NCBI RefSeq assembly: GCF_014858725.1
Contig: NZ_AQGV01000012.1
Coordinates: forward strand, 1,674,001 to 1,738,000
Length of the DNA: 64,000 nt
Source: Pseudoalteromonas aurantia 208
Lineage (GTDB): Bacteria > Pseudomonadota > Gammaproteobacteria > Enterobacterales > Alteromonadaceae
Reading direction: 5' to 3'
Shown: positions 16,733-23,670 of the stretch, piece by piece
Layout: each line of letters starts with the position of its first letter
How positions within the stretch are numbered: the stretch's first letter is position 1
The notes under the pieces: generated by a model
Seen by the model: the letters and a program-made list of their open reading frames with translations, nothing else
What the model was told of the DNA's origin: nothing
The model's database searches: none
Program-made: the position numbers and the translations under genes

Positions 16733-18760
16733 TTAGGCTTTGTTAGAGCACTGACCTTTATCTGCCAATAAATTGGCTGAATTACCTAAGTAATTAATGA
16801 TTTGGTTGGTTTCTTGAACAACATCAGGCAACATTCTGAAAGTCAGCCACTTATAATGAGAAAAACTTGGGTTTTGCACGTAATAGTCGTAATAATTGAG
16901 CTCAATGCTTTCGGCGCTTTGATACAAGGCCTGACTCGCACTACACACATCAGGATGGCTTTTCAAGGTACCATGCAAGTCACTTAACTGTGCTTTTACT
17001 TTCCACATGTAACCTTGATGTAGCTCTGCTGCATCCACTAACACATTACCAAACATTTCCATCACGGCATCACGGTTAAACGTTTCATCCGTGCCCTTTC
17101 TTGGATTCAATATGCCACCAAAATTGTCTAAGTAGTCTTCAATTTTTTTATTGATACTGTTGGTAAAAACATGGTTTTTCTCTAGCTGCTGGATCTGCTC
17201 AAGCACTTGTTTTTTATCAAAAGAAAGTTTGACTATGTCACTGTCTGCTAGCAACATTTTATTCACTCTACTGTGCGTATTTTGCAGTGCAGTATGGACT
17301 GCATGTTGAATATTTGGGGGCACGTCTTCGTCATTATGAAGCTGATTGATAATGATCTGATTTACTTTTTCTTCATCATTAATATCTAATCTATCGCTGG
17401 TAAACTTATTCACCAGTGCCACAGTAATGGGTCCCATATCAATGTCTTTTATGGCTTTTTTAGTCAATGAACCATCATAAAACCCGTCAATCATTGGGAA
17501 GAATATTCGAGAGATCCACAGTAAAGACTCAGCCACATCAAAGTCAGCGGTATCAGTTTGTGCGATCAATTCTTGACCAAAAATATACCAAGCCAACTGA
17601 GTACGAATGGCCGTATTGTATTGGCTGGTTAATTGCTGTTGCCAAACATCTGAGCTCATTTCAGATTGTATTAATGCCTTGTACTCTTTTATTAACGCTT
17701 TATTATTATCCATAACCTGTTCAACTATGTGCTCAGCCACTGGATTTGCGATATTTTTCCTATAAACGAGTAAAGGCTCAAGGTACTGTTTGAATATCTT
17801 ACTTTCGAATACCACCTCTTCGGTGGTCCAGCTTCTGCCTTGTTTTTTGTATTTATTGCTGATTTTCAATGCGTGAGCCGGGTAAATTCCCGGTGTTGGT
17901 TTAATGGTAATATACCGAAACTCTTCATTTATCATGTAGCTTTGGTGATCAATATACGATAAAACCGTATCTACATTATCACTGCCTCCCTCAGTATCGG
18001 GTGTTATACGTTGCTGATTGAGGTAGTATGCTTTGGCACTGAGCATTTCAACGAATATTTTGTCAGACAAATAATCAATTTTTTCTTTATTAACATTAAA
18101 CAGTACATCGGGTATGAGTTTCGCATCGAGCTTTAATGCGGCACCAGAGTTGCCTAGTATCGTCCCTCTCACATTGTTCATTTTGTTTACAACTTGGTCT
18201 GCATATTTAACAAACTCACTTTTTAAATCCGCGTTTTGATCTTTAACCTTGGTGATAGCTTGCTCTGCTTTTACACCGCTATAAATACTAAAGCCTTCGG
18301 CAACCACACCTGCAGCAACCCCACCAAAGACTTCTCCAACCATCTCACCTGCTAGTTCAGTAATGATCCGAGTTAAAATCGGTATACCTACCGACGTGCC
18401 AATTGTGACGCTACTCGTTATAATTTCTTCATTATTGTGGTCTCTAATACCCGCGGCTAAACCCCCCAACCCCATTTCAACACCCAGCAGAGTACCGCCA
18501 ACTTCAGCAAGGCTGCCCGCTACTTCAGCAAAACCAGGAGACGTATTTTCTAGCCCAGCTAAGTCACTGCCTATGGGTTCAGAGGGTAACTTTTCTTGGG
18601 CTGCAACTTCTTTAAACTTCCCTTTGAGTTCATCAAACTTTTCAGAAAATGCGGTGATGTCTTCAGAGTTCACGTTTGGGCAAGTATTGGCTAAAGCCAC
18701 CGACGAGGCGATAGGCGTTAAGGCAAATACTAAATGAGGTATTAATTTTCTTATTTTCAT
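16733..18760 (-). CDS. Large exported partner of the ADP-ribosyltransferase, possible pore-forming or delivery component
   Basis: A 675-aa exported protein, not recognised. Signal peptide about 1-24 (VALA|NT). Residues 79-105 and 113-165 are two glycine-rich hydrophobic stretches (for example GLGGLAAGI and EVFGGVAAGVVAEG) that look like membrane-inserting helical hairpins inside an otherwise soluble, exported chain. The rest is long amphipathic helices with a few cysteines (C27 and two near the C-terminus). It is first in a two-gene unit with the secreted ADP-ribosyltransferase. Binary and single-chain AB toxins pair an enzymatic part with a helical translocation part, and this layout fits that, but the role is inference. 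It might instead be a chaperone or an independent pore former. Confidence 0.6.
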   Translation of the reverse strand: MKIRKLIPHLVFALTPIASSVALANTCPNVNSEDITAFSEKFDELKGKFKEVAAQEKLPSEPIGSDLAGLENTSPGFAEVAGSLAEVGGTLLGVEMGLGGLAAGIRDHNNEEIITSSVTIGTSVGIPILTRIITELAGEMVGEVFGGVAAGVVAEGFSIYSGVKAEQAITKVKDQNADLKSEFVKYADQVVNKMNNVRGTILGNSGAALKLDAKLIPDVLFNVNKEKIDYLSDKIFVEMLSAKAYYLNQQRITPDTEGGSDNVDTVLSYIDHQSYMINEEFRYITIKPTPGIYPAHALKISNKYKKQGRSWTTEEVVFESKIFKQYLEPLLVYRKNIANPVAEHIVEQVMDNNKALIKEYKALIQSEMSSDVWQQQLTSQYNTAIRTQLAWYIFGQELIAQTDTADFDVAESLLWISRIFFPMIDGFYDGSLTKKAIKDIDMGPITVALVNKFTSDRLDINDEEKVNQIIINQLHNDEDVPPNIQHAVHTALQNTHSRVNKMLLADSDIVKLSFDKKQVLEQIQQLEKNHVFTNSINKKIEDYLDNFGGILNPRKGTDETFNRDAVMEMFGNVLVDAAELHQGYMWKVKAQLSDLHGTLKSHPDVCSASQALYQSAESIELNYYDYYVQNPSFSHYKWLTFRMLPDVVQETNQIINYLGNSANLLADKGQCSNKA

Positions 18761-19063
18761 AGATTATCTCAACTTTATCTTGTTGTTAAAGCGCTCAGTG
18801 TCGCAACGATGTCGTGCTTAGCTATAACGTATTGAGCATTAAACATTCAGTCAAAATTTGTATCTTAAAAATAATTTATTGGTTTGATTTTATGCGTGAT
18901 TCACTTTGGTTTTTATTCTGAAACCGCTATATAAATCGGTTAAAACATTGATAGTAATAGTTTTAACTAATTAAGAAAAATAAAGAACTTTTCAGCCGAA
19001 TTATGGTTTTAAACAGTTAAATTGGTACTATAAATTCTCCCTACTGAAAATTATAAGCGTTAC

Positions 19064-19112
19064 CTATGGGCCTATTTTTCACATAAACTCCAAGTTTATA
19101 TACGGCCCATAG
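19064..19112. repeat. Nested palindrome
   Basis: CTATGGGCC (19064-19072) pairs with GGCCCATAG (19104-19112), and inside it ATAAACT pairs with AGTTTAT. A 49-bp cruciform-capable structure with no adjoining gene on its right. Confidence 0.6.
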
Positions 19113-19245
19113 TAATGATATCAATCTTTGCTTTGCACTCTGCCCACTTATTCTTAACATAACCCCCTTACATGACCTTCCTTTCCTTGGTCATATAAGC
19201 AATATAGTGTGAGCTAATCTCCTTTATGCTGCGCACTGTCTAAAT

Positions 19246-19438
19246 AACCTCAGTTCTGGATAAGCGAATTTGCCCAATAAAGCTATTTTTATCACTCTCG
19301 GCGTTGCTTTCATGTGTAATAGCCCGCTATTACTGCATAAAAGCGCCTTGATATTGAACTAAATATCATCATTGGATTGTACGTAAGTTTGTTTACAAAA
19401 CATTTTCTATTCCAAAACCCTTATCCAAACCTGAGGTT
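19246..19438 (-). mobile_element. MITE-like element, right copy (193 bp, inverted)
   Basis: Inverted copy of the element at 12451-12643: same length, about seven differences counted by eye. It is flanked by its own 4-bp duplication AAAT (19242-19245 and 19439-19442). Because each copy keeps a matching duplication, the two look like independent insertions, and the 6.6 kb between them has not been left in an inverted state by recombination. Confidence 0.88.
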
Positions 19439-19968
19439 AAATAGCAACTAAATTAATGAAAAGTGATATAAAGGGGATTTATTTCACCTAGAAGGTTCAG
19501 ATGAAACGCAAACAATAAAACTTGATTAACTTGACTTATATTTGAGTCATTTGACACTAGGTGAAAGTCGTTATCGATTCTTCAATTAACTGACAATCAA
19601 ATATGACAAAAAACGCAATGAACCCTTCATGTAGAATCCATTAAAATTGGCAGCTTTTCTTGCACATTTTTCACTGCTATAAACTCTATATGCACAACCA
19701 CGGATCCGCCCTAACCCCATTAGAAACTTGTACATCTTCAGTTCAGGTTTACGACTTCATTTAAACCTACTTCCCTCGCTTATTTTAACCTCAATAACCT
19801 ACCTGCCCTATGAGCTCCATCGGTAAAACTGGCTAAAAAAGCAAAAATATTCACAACCTACTGTTATTGAATAGCTTTTAAATTTTGGATATTGTATGCA
19901 AAAACACCTTTTATATTGGATTCAGTGATGTTAGGCTAAGTTGAACAATTAAAAAAAGGACATATAAA

Positions 19969-20166
19969 ATGAAACTAAAACTAAATAAAAAGAAAGTAAA
20001 AAACCTATCTCGCGACATAAAAGCCATCGCAAATGATATGACACCACAGGTTGCTGCCGGTGCAGGTAACTGGTTTACACAAGAACGTGATTTTTGTGAA
20101 GCACCTACAGTATCGTGTAGACGTTGTTATAACGACACTAGTGGCTGCACTAAAGGCCAGCCATAA
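19969..20166 (+). CDS. RiPP-like precursor peptide A (65 aa, Cys-rich core)
   Basis: A small gene with a strong AAAAGGA ribosome site. The N-terminal leader starts MKLKLNKKKVKNL and ends with TPQVAAG at residues 25-31. The following core holds four cysteines plus Ser/Thr (DFC, VSC, RRC, SGC). A second peptide at 41183 has the same start, the same leader length and TPKVAGG at the same residues. A conserved leader with a hypervariable Cys/Ser/Thr-rich tail is the hallmark of ribosomally made, modified peptides. Similar lysine/leucine-rich leaders ending near GG are known from class I lanthipeptide-like precursors. No modifying enzyme or transporter lies nearby, so maturation would have to be in trans. 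Product unknown. Confidence 0.65.
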   Translation: MKLKLNKKKVKNLSRDIKAIANDMTPQVAAGAGNWFTQERDFCEAPTVSCRRCYNDTSGCTKGQP

Positions 20167-20208
20167 TCACACGCATGAACGGTAGGAATTATTTGATCCT
20201 GCCACGCT

Positions 20209-20250
20209 GTAAAGGTCTAGCGTTATTTTTATCTATTTAGACCTTTACTT
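20209..20250 (+). terminator. Terminator-like hairpin after precursor peptide A
   Basis: GTAAAGGTCTA (20209-20219) pairs with TAGACCTTTAC (20238-20248). The loop contains a T-run (GTTATTTTTATC) and TT follows. It lies 43 bp past the stop, making the peptide a monocistronic unit. Confidence 0.55.
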
Positions 20251-20561
20251 ATATACTTTCAATAATCACCGGCAGGTAATCGAATGACAACCGCTTTAAT
20301 TAATAATTACTTCCATTAATAACCAACTTATTAATAGCTAACTTAAGTTATTAATGGCTAGCTTTATTAACCTATCCTTAAATCAACAATATTAAATCAA
20401 TAATAACGCGGCTTACTCGCTAAATTCGTACACCTTACATGGGCACCTTGACCTAACTCACCACACTTTGAAACAACTCAGCGAACGGCATAACACATAA
20501 GAGGCTTATCATTTACTTATCATGATACAAGTTAATTAAGGTACACTTTGAGTATATACAA
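20251..20561. other. Intergenic region, about 310 bp
   Basis: AT-rich, with short imperfect repeats of TTATTAA and TAGCTAACTT around 20300-20370. No gene supported. Confidence 0.4.
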
Positions 20562-21140
20562 TTATTGCCAACGCATTATACCGTTAAAACTTTGGCAGTT
20601 CTCTACTGCACCGGCCGATGCGGCAATAAATACCTGCTGCTTCACTGAAACTGGATAGCTTAAATACTCTGAACACTGCTCGCTTTGACCATTCCCTACA
20701 ACCACGTTTGTACCAATTTTAAGCGTGCACTGTACTAGCTTATCCAGTGGTGACCATTGATAGCAAATTTCATAGTTTTTTCTATAATCTGCGATGGTGC
20801 CCGATGGGTATTGAAATGACCACCATTGACCAAACTGACTATTCGGATTGGTACTGTTCCAAGCACGGTAAATGGTCACTTCCTGCGTACTTTGATAAAC
20901 GGCTCCTTGACATAGTTTACCTTTAAGCGGCTCGCCAATCGCTTGCGCAAGTAGTTCTGTATCTTTAATTGGTTTAAAGCGCGTACGTAATTCACCATCG
21001 AGCGCAGTACTACCAATACAAGCCTGTGCTAGCTCTGGTTCTAGTTCTGATTTTAAGGCTGTTTTTACAGTTGTTGTTGATGGACTATTCACACAACCTT
21101 GAAGCGTGAACAGTAATGTACCAAGTAATGCTTTCTTCAT
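20562..21140 (-). CDS. Small lipoprotein, unknown function
   Basis: A 192-aa protein with a short lipoprotein signal, lipobox LQGC with the acylated cysteine at residue 16, and AAAGGAAT as ribosome site. The mature part has seven further cysteines, mostly in the second half, suggesting several disulfides in the periplasm. A WWSFQYPSG segment lies mid-chain. Family not recognised. It stands next to a group of small secreted proteins that may share a lineage-specific role. Confidence 0.65.
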   Translation of the reverse strand: MKKALLGTLLFTLQGCVNSPSTTTVKTALKSELEPELAQACIGSTALDGELRTRFKPIKDTELLAQAIGEPLKGKLCQGAVYQSTQEVTIYRAWNSTNPNSQFGQWWSFQYPSGTIADYRKNYEICYQWSPLDKLVQCTLKIGTNVVVGNGQSEQCSEYLSYPVSVKQQVFIAASAGAVENCQSFNGIMRWQ

Positions 21141-21406
21141 GTTATTCCTTTAAATTGTATGCTGTTTTTTATTCGTGTATGAAGCCTCTATTGTGAAAGG
21201 CGTAAAAATGGGTTTTGCTCAAAAATTCCCAGGGTAAAGTTGTAATCTAACTCTTTGGATGTATAAAAAGCTATGGGAGGCCCACATTGTTACTTCGTTG
21301 ACTGTCCCATTTTATTTTCTTTCATAAAGTGGTCGAACTGAACTACCCTGCCCCATTTTACCGAATTTAGAGAGTTAGGATATTTGTGCCTGTCCCATCT
21401 TGCGTC

Positions 21407-21455
21407 CGTGTGTGCGTCGTGCCTATCTACTTGGTGCACTTGGAAGTTGAATTAG
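21407..21455 (+). pseudogene. RAYT 5' fragment (relic)
   Basis: About 49 bp matching the end of the relic at 22953-23060: it decodes as CVRRAYLLGALGS then stop. Same downstream extension (TTGGAAGTTGAATT) in both, so they come from one ancestral repeat. Confidence 0.5.
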
Positions 21456-21457
21456 GG

Positions 21458-21492
21458 TACGCAAGAAATTTGTGCCTGTCCTTTTTTGGTTC
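21458..21492 (+). repeat. 35-bp direct repeat, copy 1
   Basis: Starts TACGCAAGAAATTTGTG and ends in a TCCTTTTTTGG tract. A second copy with three differences lies at 21590-21624. Both accompany the RAYT relics, so they are probably REP-like ends. Confidence 0.65.
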
Positions 21493-21589
21493 ACTATAAA
21501 AAAGCAACAAAGCAATCAATACCACAAGGCACAGCTTCTTAAATGGATTATTAATGAGATTAGTTGTGACTGAATATCACAGATTCAAA

Positions 21590-21624
21590 TACGCAAGAAA
21601 CTTGTGACTGTCCTTTTTTGGTTT
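21590..21624 (+). repeat. 35-bp direct repeat, copy 2
   Basis: Starts TACGCAAGAAACTTGTG; three differences from copy 1 at 21458-21492. Confidence 0.65.
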
Positions 21625-21756
21625 CTTTTTTGGTTCATTCCACCCCCTGACACACCTGCCATTATTACTCATGTGACTGTTCCATCTTCGTTAGAATTCA
21701 AAAAATATAACAATATGCAAAAGTGGTTGGTTCATAACACTTATAGTATGTGAACA

Positions 21757-21785
21757 AAAAGCCAGAAAAAACTGGCTTTTTATTT
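21757..21785. terminator. Bidirectional terminator
   Basis: AAAAGCCAG / CTGGCTTTT with a six-A loop, then TATTT rightward and A/T-rich sequence leftward. It can end the leftward transcript of the secreted protein whose stop is at 21926. Confidence 0.7.
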
Positions 21786-21925
21786 AAAATAAATCTGACC
21801 TCATTCGTTATAACAAATAAATTAAAGCATTATTTTCTCTTATCACTCACATAAACTGAATATATAAAAAGTGGTTAACCTACCCAATTGCGCAAGAGGT
21901 TTTTAACCACCCATATTATTCAAAG

Positions 21926-22705
21926 CTATTTTACAATACAGCCTTTTAAACCACACAACGGATGCGCCACCACATTTGCTTTATAATAATTTCTTCCATG
22001 CGTATTCGCTGAAGTAAAATTTTGATACCTGCAATCATTTGTGTCCAAACTATAAAAATATACTTTTTTATCTGGGTAATTCTTCATCCGTTCTGATTCA
22101 GCTTTAACAAAACGATTATTAATAGGATCTAAATAAGGTGCATAACGTCTATTTTCGGGAAGATATGCATCACCTTGGCATTGTTCATCTAAATAGTATA
22201 AAGCGTGTGGTTTTGCATCGTAACCTTTCAAAAATGCAGGAAAGCCAATTGGTAAATACATAATAGCTGCATTTTGACCTGCATAAATTCCCAACTTAGT
22301 TACTCCGTCACCTTTATATAAATATAGCTGCCCAGTTTGACTGTCTGCACTTGAGGTTGGGGTTGGCTGGCTAACAACCAAGCGAATACTTGATACTAAC
22401 TCAATTTGTTCCAGACAAATTTGAGCACTCGTGACTTCAACTTGTTGTTGCTTTGCCACAGCAGTCATTAGCATACTATACATAGCTCGACCATTCACAT
22501 CATTGAGTGCAAACGTCCATTGTGCTTGTGTAGGACTGGCCGCACAACTCGGTGTGGTATGTGTCTTTGATGATTGCAACGAAAACACCACCTTATCATT
22601 GACTAACTCAATTGACTGTAACTGAGATTGAACTCCCGACGCATTAGTTACCATTGGTATAATTAATAAAAACACATAAATCAAGCTTATTACTTTCACA
22701 CACAC
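21926..22705 (-). CDS. Small secreted protein, paralogue of 33066-33920
   Basis: A 259-aa protein with signal peptide about 1-22 (VTNA|SG). The N-terminal domain shares a motif series with the product at 33066: VVFSL, SCAA, WTFAL, then GRAMYSMLMTAVAKQQ, V-x-V-T and a CL near 97. This is followed by a shared GQLYLYKGDG-type linker (V-Y-L-Y-K-G-D-G in the other) and a divergent C-terminal half ending in a Cys-rich tail (CGLKGCIVK versus CGASLCQIK). Function unknown. A conserved exported head with a variable C-terminal part is clear from the comparison. Leftward, probably ending at 21757-21785. Confidence 0.7.
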   Translation of the reverse strand: MCVKVISLIYVFLLIIPMVTNASGVQSQLQSIELVNDKVVFSLQSSKTHTTPSCAASPTQAQWTFALNDVNGRAMYSMLMTAVAKQQQVEVTSAQICLEQIELVSSIRLVVSQPTPTSSADSQTGQLYLYKGDGVTKLGIYAGQNAAIMYLPIGFPAFLKGYDAKPHALYYLDEQCQGDAYLPENRRYAPYLDPINNRFVKAESERMKNYPDKKVYFYSLDTNDCRYQNFTSANTHGRNYYKANVVAHPLCGLKGCIVK

Positions 22706-22910
22706 CTCAATATACTATATAAGAATATGCATTATATCTTATTTTAATTAAAATTAAATTAGAGTATTAAAATTAAAACCATAATAAAAACAGCTTAAAT
22801 AACACCCACTTCAAACCATTTGAAAAGTTGACAATAACGATGGAATAAAAAATATACTCAGTATAATTTAACAAGACACCCACCCAAAATTGATTGCTTT
22901 TCATTCACTG

Positions 22911-22941
22911 CCTATCTTTTAGATTCAGCTTAAAAGATAGG
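22911..22941 (+). repeat. Hairpin upstream of the RAYT relic
   Basis: CCTATCTTTTA pairs perfectly with TAAAAGATAGG over a 9-nt loop, ending 11 bp before the relic's ATG. It may be an original REP-type hairpin recognised by the transposase. Confidence 0.5.
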
Positions 22942-22952
22942 CGCTTTCCATT

Positions 22953-23060
22953 ATGGCTACAGCACGAAAAAGGCAAGTGAGATTAACTGATACCAAATAC
23001 TACCATTGTATTTCACGGTGTGTTCGTCGTGCTTATCTACTTGATGCATTTGGAAGTTGA
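22953..23060 (+). pseudogene. Truncated REP-associated tyrosine transposase (RAYT)
   Basis: A 35-codon remnant starting MATARKRQVRLTDTKYYHC and continuing ISRCVRRAYLL before diverging and stopping. This is the conserved N-terminus of TnpA_REP/IS200-like transposases of gammaproteobacteria (the YYHCISRCVRRA segment). The catalytic His-x-His and Tyr are missing, so it is dead. A shorter copy of its end lies at 21407-21455. Confidence 0.7.
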
Positions 23061-23102
23061 ATTCGGGATTGTTATTTTTTATTAAATTTTCTGAAAACAA
23101 CA

Positions 23103-23127
23103 AAAAGCCCCGAGAGTGCGAGGCTTT
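23103..23127 (-). terminator. Terminator of the RHS operon
   Basis: Read leftward: AAAGCCTCG, 6-nt loop, CGGGGCTTT with one mismatch, then TTGTTGTTTT. It lies 25 bp after the stop of the membrane protein gene at 23152. Confidence 0.75.
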
Positions 23128-23151
23128 GGATCAAAAAACGTTTATTGAAAA

Positions 23152-23670
23152 CTACTTAAAACGAATACCCAGCATACCATCTTTTAAACATTGTTTAAAC
23201 AACTGGCCTTCTTTATGCTGACTGTAATCATTTTTACTCACATTCAAAGAATATTGTTTATTTGTACTACTGTCATTCACTTTAAAATTGTAATCAGTGT
23301 AAAGTAATGATTCTGAATTCTTCCATTTTTCGACAATTTCACCAATAAAACACTCTTCTTTTGACTCACTTAAGTAATCATTGACCAGTAACAAATACCC
23401 TGTTGTCATAATCGTGATAAAAAAGGCTTTAATTAAGATCTGAAAAATATAAATTACTTTAATAAACAGCTTCTGGGACCGTATAACTTCAAGCGAAATA
23501 TATAACATGCTAGCTAAAATAACTGGTCCCACATATTTAAAGGTAAATATAAATGGTTCTTGGTTCAAGTATGTATATTTCAGTAGAGGAAATACACCTG
23601 CAAGGCAATAAATAACTAATAATAAAGGAACAGAATTCTTTGCTATTTCTATTGTAGTGTTATTGTTCAT
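23152..23670 (-). CDS. Small multi-span membrane protein, candidate immunity protein of the RHS protein
   Basis: A 172-aa protein with three or four predicted spans (about 13-33, 42-60, 68-98), then a soluble C-terminal region of about 70 residues. Its start codon overlaps the RHS gene stop (TAATG), so translation is coupled. In polymorphic toxin systems the gene directly after an RHS protein usually encodes immunity to the RHS C-terminal toxin. Immunity proteins against membrane-acting toxins are often multi-span membrane proteins, which fits the glycine-zipper tail of the RHS partner. No sequence family recognised; the immunity role is inferred from position and topology. Confidence 0.6.
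   Translation of the reverse strand: MNNNTTIEIAKNSVPLLLVIYCLAGVFPLLKYTYLNQEPFIFTFKYVGPVILASMLYISLEVIRSQKLFIKVIYIFQILIKAFFITIMTTGYLLLVNDYLSESKEECFIGEIVEKWKNSESLLYTDYNFKVNDSSTNKQYSLNVSKNDYSQHKEGQLFKQCLKDGMLGIRFK

Larger units (their letters stand above)
18761..19968. other. Non-coding stretch of 1.2 kb containing the right MITE
   Basis: No supported gene in 1208 bp. It holds a palindrome at 19064-19112, a small hairpin ATGACC/GGTCAT (19172-19194), the right MITE-like element, and about 530 bp of unassigned AT-rich sequence before the precursor-peptide gene. The first 200 bp should hold the toxin-operon promoter (leftward). Confidence 0.5.
21141..21925. other. Repeat-rich intergenic region, 785 bp
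   Basis: Contains remnants linked to REP-associated transposases: a fragment at 21407-21455, two 35-bp direct repeats, and several scattered TGTGCCTGTCC- or TGACTGTCC-like words (21290-21680). A terminator at 21757-21785 closes it. No intact gene. Confidence 0.6.
22706..23151. other. Intergenic region with RAYT relic, 446 bp
   Basis: Holds the hairpin at 22911-22941, the RAYT fragment at 22953-23060 and the terminator at 23103-23127. The rest is AT-rich and includes the promoter region of the gene ending at 22705. Confidence 0.5.

Noticed and set aside
16733..18760. Idea that the 675-aa protein is a TcdA/TcdB-type pore-forming or Tc toxin subunit
   Set aside because: Only general features (hydrophobic Gly-rich hairpins) agree; I cannot show a family motif, so it is described without that name.
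22953..23060. RAYT fragment as an active small gene
   Set aside because: It lacks the catalytic His-x-His and Tyr regions and stops at 35 codons; a relic is the simpler explanation.
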